A stretch of DNA of 31,794 nt from the NCBI GenBank assembly GCA_934476545.1, contig CAKSOB010000009.1:1-31794 (forward strand), in the 5' to 3' direction. How positions within the stretch are numbered: position 1 is the stretch's first letter; each line of letters starts with the position of its first letter. The notes under the pieces were generated by a model, which was not told the origin of the DNA, made no database searches, and saw only the letters and a program-made list of their open reading frames with translations. A program made the position numbers and the translations under genes. Source of the DNA: an uncultured Eubacteriales bacterium (GTDB lineage Bacteria; Bacillota; Clostridia; Oscillospirales; Acutalibacteraceae). Shown here piece by piece: positions 30,273-31,794 of this stretch.

Positions 30273-31082
30273 ATGAAACGACTAAAGAGATTTTTAACAG
30301 TGATGTTGGCGACAGTGATGTTAGTTGCAGTGACTTCGGCGACTGTTTTGGGAGTAGGTATCAGCTCAAATTACACTGTTTATGCGGCTTCTGATACGGT
30401 AGCTGCCACCGGACAATGTGGCGACAAGCTGACATATACCGTGACCGGAGATAATGAGAGCGGCTATGCAATCTCCATAACCGGAACCGGCGATATGTAT
30501 GACTATGGTTTGGATGAATGGGCAGCACCGTGGTGTGATTATAACCTCACATCCATTTCAATTGGCAATGGCGTAACCTCAATAGGCGCTTATGCGTTTG
30601 TAGCAAATGGATATAAAGTCAAGCTGACCATTGGTAAGAAAGTGAAGCGTATTGGAGAGTGTGCCTTTTTGCAAACGAGCATCAAAGGTACGCTTACCAT
30701 TCCTGACAGCGTGCAGACGATAGGGGAGGCTGCTTTTCAGGAAACAGCTATTACAAAGCTGGTACTCGGCAAGGGAGTGAAAGAACTGGGAGACTATGCC
30801 TTTTGCGATTGCGAGTCATTAAAGACAATCGATGCATCAAAATCAATAAAACTTACGACGATTGGCAATATATGCTTCCAAAGTGATGATAATTTAAAGA
30901 CAATGAAGATCAATGCGAATAAATTAAAAAAGGTTGGCGGACAATCATTGCGTACAGACGCTACAATTAAAGTAACCGTCATAGCCAAAACAAAGAGTAC
31001 ATATAAAAAGGCTGTAAAGCTCCTTAAGGGCGGCGACAGCATGGGCTATACTACGTTTAAATTCGCATATAAGAAGGGCTGA
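30273..31082 (+). CDS. Secreted BspA-type leucine-rich-repeat protein
   Basis: This 269-aa exported protein has a basic N terminus (MKRLKRF), a long hydrophobic core and a cleavage region near VYAAS (about 38-41). The mature part starts with GQCGDKLTYTVTG...ISITGTGDMYDYG, a module that often precedes BspA/LRR_5 repeats in Clostridia. At least five repeats follow: LTSISIGNGVTSIGAYAF, LTIGKKVKRIGECAF, LTIPDSVQTIGEAAF, LVLGKGVKELGDYAF and a degenerate one. Such proteins are surface or secreted adhesin-like proteins; the partner is unknown. GGAGGAG lies 6 nt before the ATG at 30273; the upstream extension has no signal sequence and covers the promoter. The codon use looks more AT-rich than in lysS, and near-identical terminators lie on both sides. 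Confidence 0.88.
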   Translation: MKRLKRFLTVMLATVMLVAVTSATVLGVGISSNYTVYAASDTVAATGQCGDKLTYTVTGDNESGYAISITGTGDMYDYGLDEWAAPWCDYNLTSISIGNGVTSIGAYAFVANGYKVKLTIGKKVKRIGECAFLQTSIKGTLTIPDSVQTIGEAAFQETAITKLVLGKGVKELGDYAFCDCESLKTIDASKSIKLTTIGNICFQSDDNLKTMKINANKLKKVGGQSLRTDATIKVTVIAKTKSTYKKAVKLLKGGDSMGYTTFKFAYKKG

Positions 31083-31159
31083 CAATAACCCAAGCCCTGT
31101 TGGAATTTCCTTTATATTTTGTATAGAAGCAATAGATTAGGCAAATTTTATGACAAAAA

Positions 31160-31193
31160 GACCACCCCTGTGCAGTGCATGGAGGTGGTTTTT
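31160..31193 (+). terminator. Terminator of the LRR gene (copy 2 of the repeated hairpin)
   Basis: ACCACC and GGTGGT arms enclose a TGCA-rich inner stem, followed by TTTTTATTT. It shares ACCACCCCTGTGCA and GAGGTGGTTTTT with the terminator at 30041. Confidence 0.88.
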
Positions 31194-31231
31194 ATTTAAA
31201 TTTTTATAGAGCGTGAGCATCTTGGCTGTTC

Positions 31232-31260
31232 TGGACAAGCTATCGAAAATACGATAAAAT
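31232..31260 (+). promoter_or_regulatory. Promoter upstream of the probable broken gene
   Basis: -35 TGGACA, 17-bp spacer, -10 TAAAAT. Confidence 0.65.
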
Positions 31261-31297
31261 GAATGAAAATACAAAGGGATTTTCTGGAGGGAGAAGT

Positions 31298-31519
31298 ATG
31301 AACAAAACGATTCCCAAAATTGGTGCAGCAATCGTTACGGCATCGGTATTTTATCCAACCTTCATTTTCGAAAGGCGCAGCAATAGCTTTCTGATTTTCA
31401 ACTTGCCCTTTGAGGGAGGAGAAAATCTTTTTCTCAAAATCTTGTGCGATACTGAATGTTATGTTAAGATAGCAAGCATAGCGAGTGGGCAATTCCAATC
31501 GGAGTTGTCCATTTTCTAA
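31298..31519 (+). pseudogene. Probable truncated or rearranged gene (73-aa frame)
   Basis: A promoter and a GGAGG site precede an ATG at 31298. The first 18 residues, MNKTIPKIGAAIVTASVF, look like the start of a membrane protein. The rest of the frame (YPTFIFERRSNSF onward) does not look like a membrane helix, and its composition changes. One reading is that the original gene was cut after about codon 18 and joined to unrelated DNA. A short intact hypothetical protein is the alternative. I do not know the family, and no transposase or direct repeat is visible at the junction. Confidence 0.4.
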
Positions 31520-31564
31520 AATGAATAGAAATACAAATCGGAAGTTGTAAAGGAGTGTGATGAT

Positions 31565-31794
31565 ATGAAAAAAATGATAGGAATGATAGCCTTGCTGCTT
31601 TTGATGATGGGGGTGGTCGGCTGCAACAGAGAAACAGTCAATATCGACTTTCCTTTTGAAGTTGGACAAGTTGAAAATATCGAAATGTACCACTATACTG
31701 GAGTACCTGTATCAGCGGAAAAGAAAGTAGTCGTTGCAGAAACTGACATAACAGACTTGTATGATAAGTTTGAGGACTTGTCATTGATAGAAAA
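31565..31794 (+). CDS. Putative lipoprotein, N-terminal part (cut by window end)
   Basis: The frame starts at ATG 31565 with AAAGGAG 9 nt upstream and is still open at the window edge after 76 codons. The signal peptide has a hydrophobic core and ends in lipobox VVGC (Cys20), so the protein is lipid-anchored. The mature sequence begins NRETVNIDFPFEVGQVENIEMYHYTGVPV, a type of segment I recall from small clostridial lipoproteins of unknown function (possibly DUF5301-like). It lies 45 nt after the probable broken gene with no promoter between, so the two may once have been co-transcribed. Confidence 0.75.
   Translation, partial: MKKMIGMIALLLLMMGVVGCNRETVNIDFPFEVGQVENIEMYHYTGVPVSAEKKVVVAETDITDLYDKFEDLSLIE

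Noticed and set aside
31196..31693. 165-aa minus-strand frame near the window end
   Set aside because: A central part looks mildly protein-like, but the frame is antisense to the lipoprotein start and to a promoter, with no ribosome site. I could not link it to any family.

Overview
The window looks like core chromosome of a low-to-mid GC Gram-positive Clostridia member, most plausibly Oscillospirales/Ruminococcaceae. The reasons are strong GGAGG Shine-Dalgarno sites, some TTG starts, sigma-A type -35/-10 boxes with 16-17 bp spacers, compact U-tailed terminators, an ftsE-ftsX-EnvC operon, greA followed by lysS, a VanW lipoprotein and a BspA-type leucine-rich-repeat secreted protein. The taxonomic placement is inference. 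I saw no CRISPR array, intact insertion sequence or prophage gene.

Left part (1-7147): the 3' end of a tRNA (probably Asn) and its terminator; a minus-strand ArsB/CitMHS-type permease; a plus operon of corrinoid adenosyltransferase, rsmE and a YmfI/FabG-like reductase; then a two-gene unit pairing a 336-aa protein with an RDHSFGKRDW motif and an 804-aa PEP/pyruvate-dikinase-like enzyme with rifampicin-phosphotransferase-like architecture.

Middle (7147-17719): a minus operon of glycosyltransferase 2, nadE (whose glutaminase domain lacks the catalytic Cys) and a small membrane protein; two minus-strand lipoprotein genes (one VanW-type); then a plus-strand run of an MGDG-synthase-like glycosyltransferase fused in frame to a cysteine desulfurase, thiI and cinA. 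The desulfurase half next to thiI suggests sulfur supply for 4-thiouridine in tRNA. The covalently attached lipid-glycosyltransferase half is the most unusual protein architecture in the window.

Right part (17720-31794): an SNF-family sodium symporter; pnuC with a hairpin leader; tRNA-Gly(CCC) on the minus strand; a 400-bp gene-free stretch with DnaA-box-like 9-mers; a small lipoprotein; a DUF4830-like protein; an RsuA-type pseudouridine synthase; a PucR/CdaR-type regulator with a long leader; a candidate 33-aa ORF whose start lies in a large hairpin; ftsE-ftsX-envC; greA; lysS with a C-terminal tRNA-binding extension; an LRR secreted protein lying between two near-identical terminators; a probably broken small gene; and the start of a lipoprotein gene cut by the window edge.

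Several genes touch NAD metabolism (nadE, the PncC domain of cinA, pnuC), but they are in separate transcription units. Functional calls come from motif recognition only; no database search was run.
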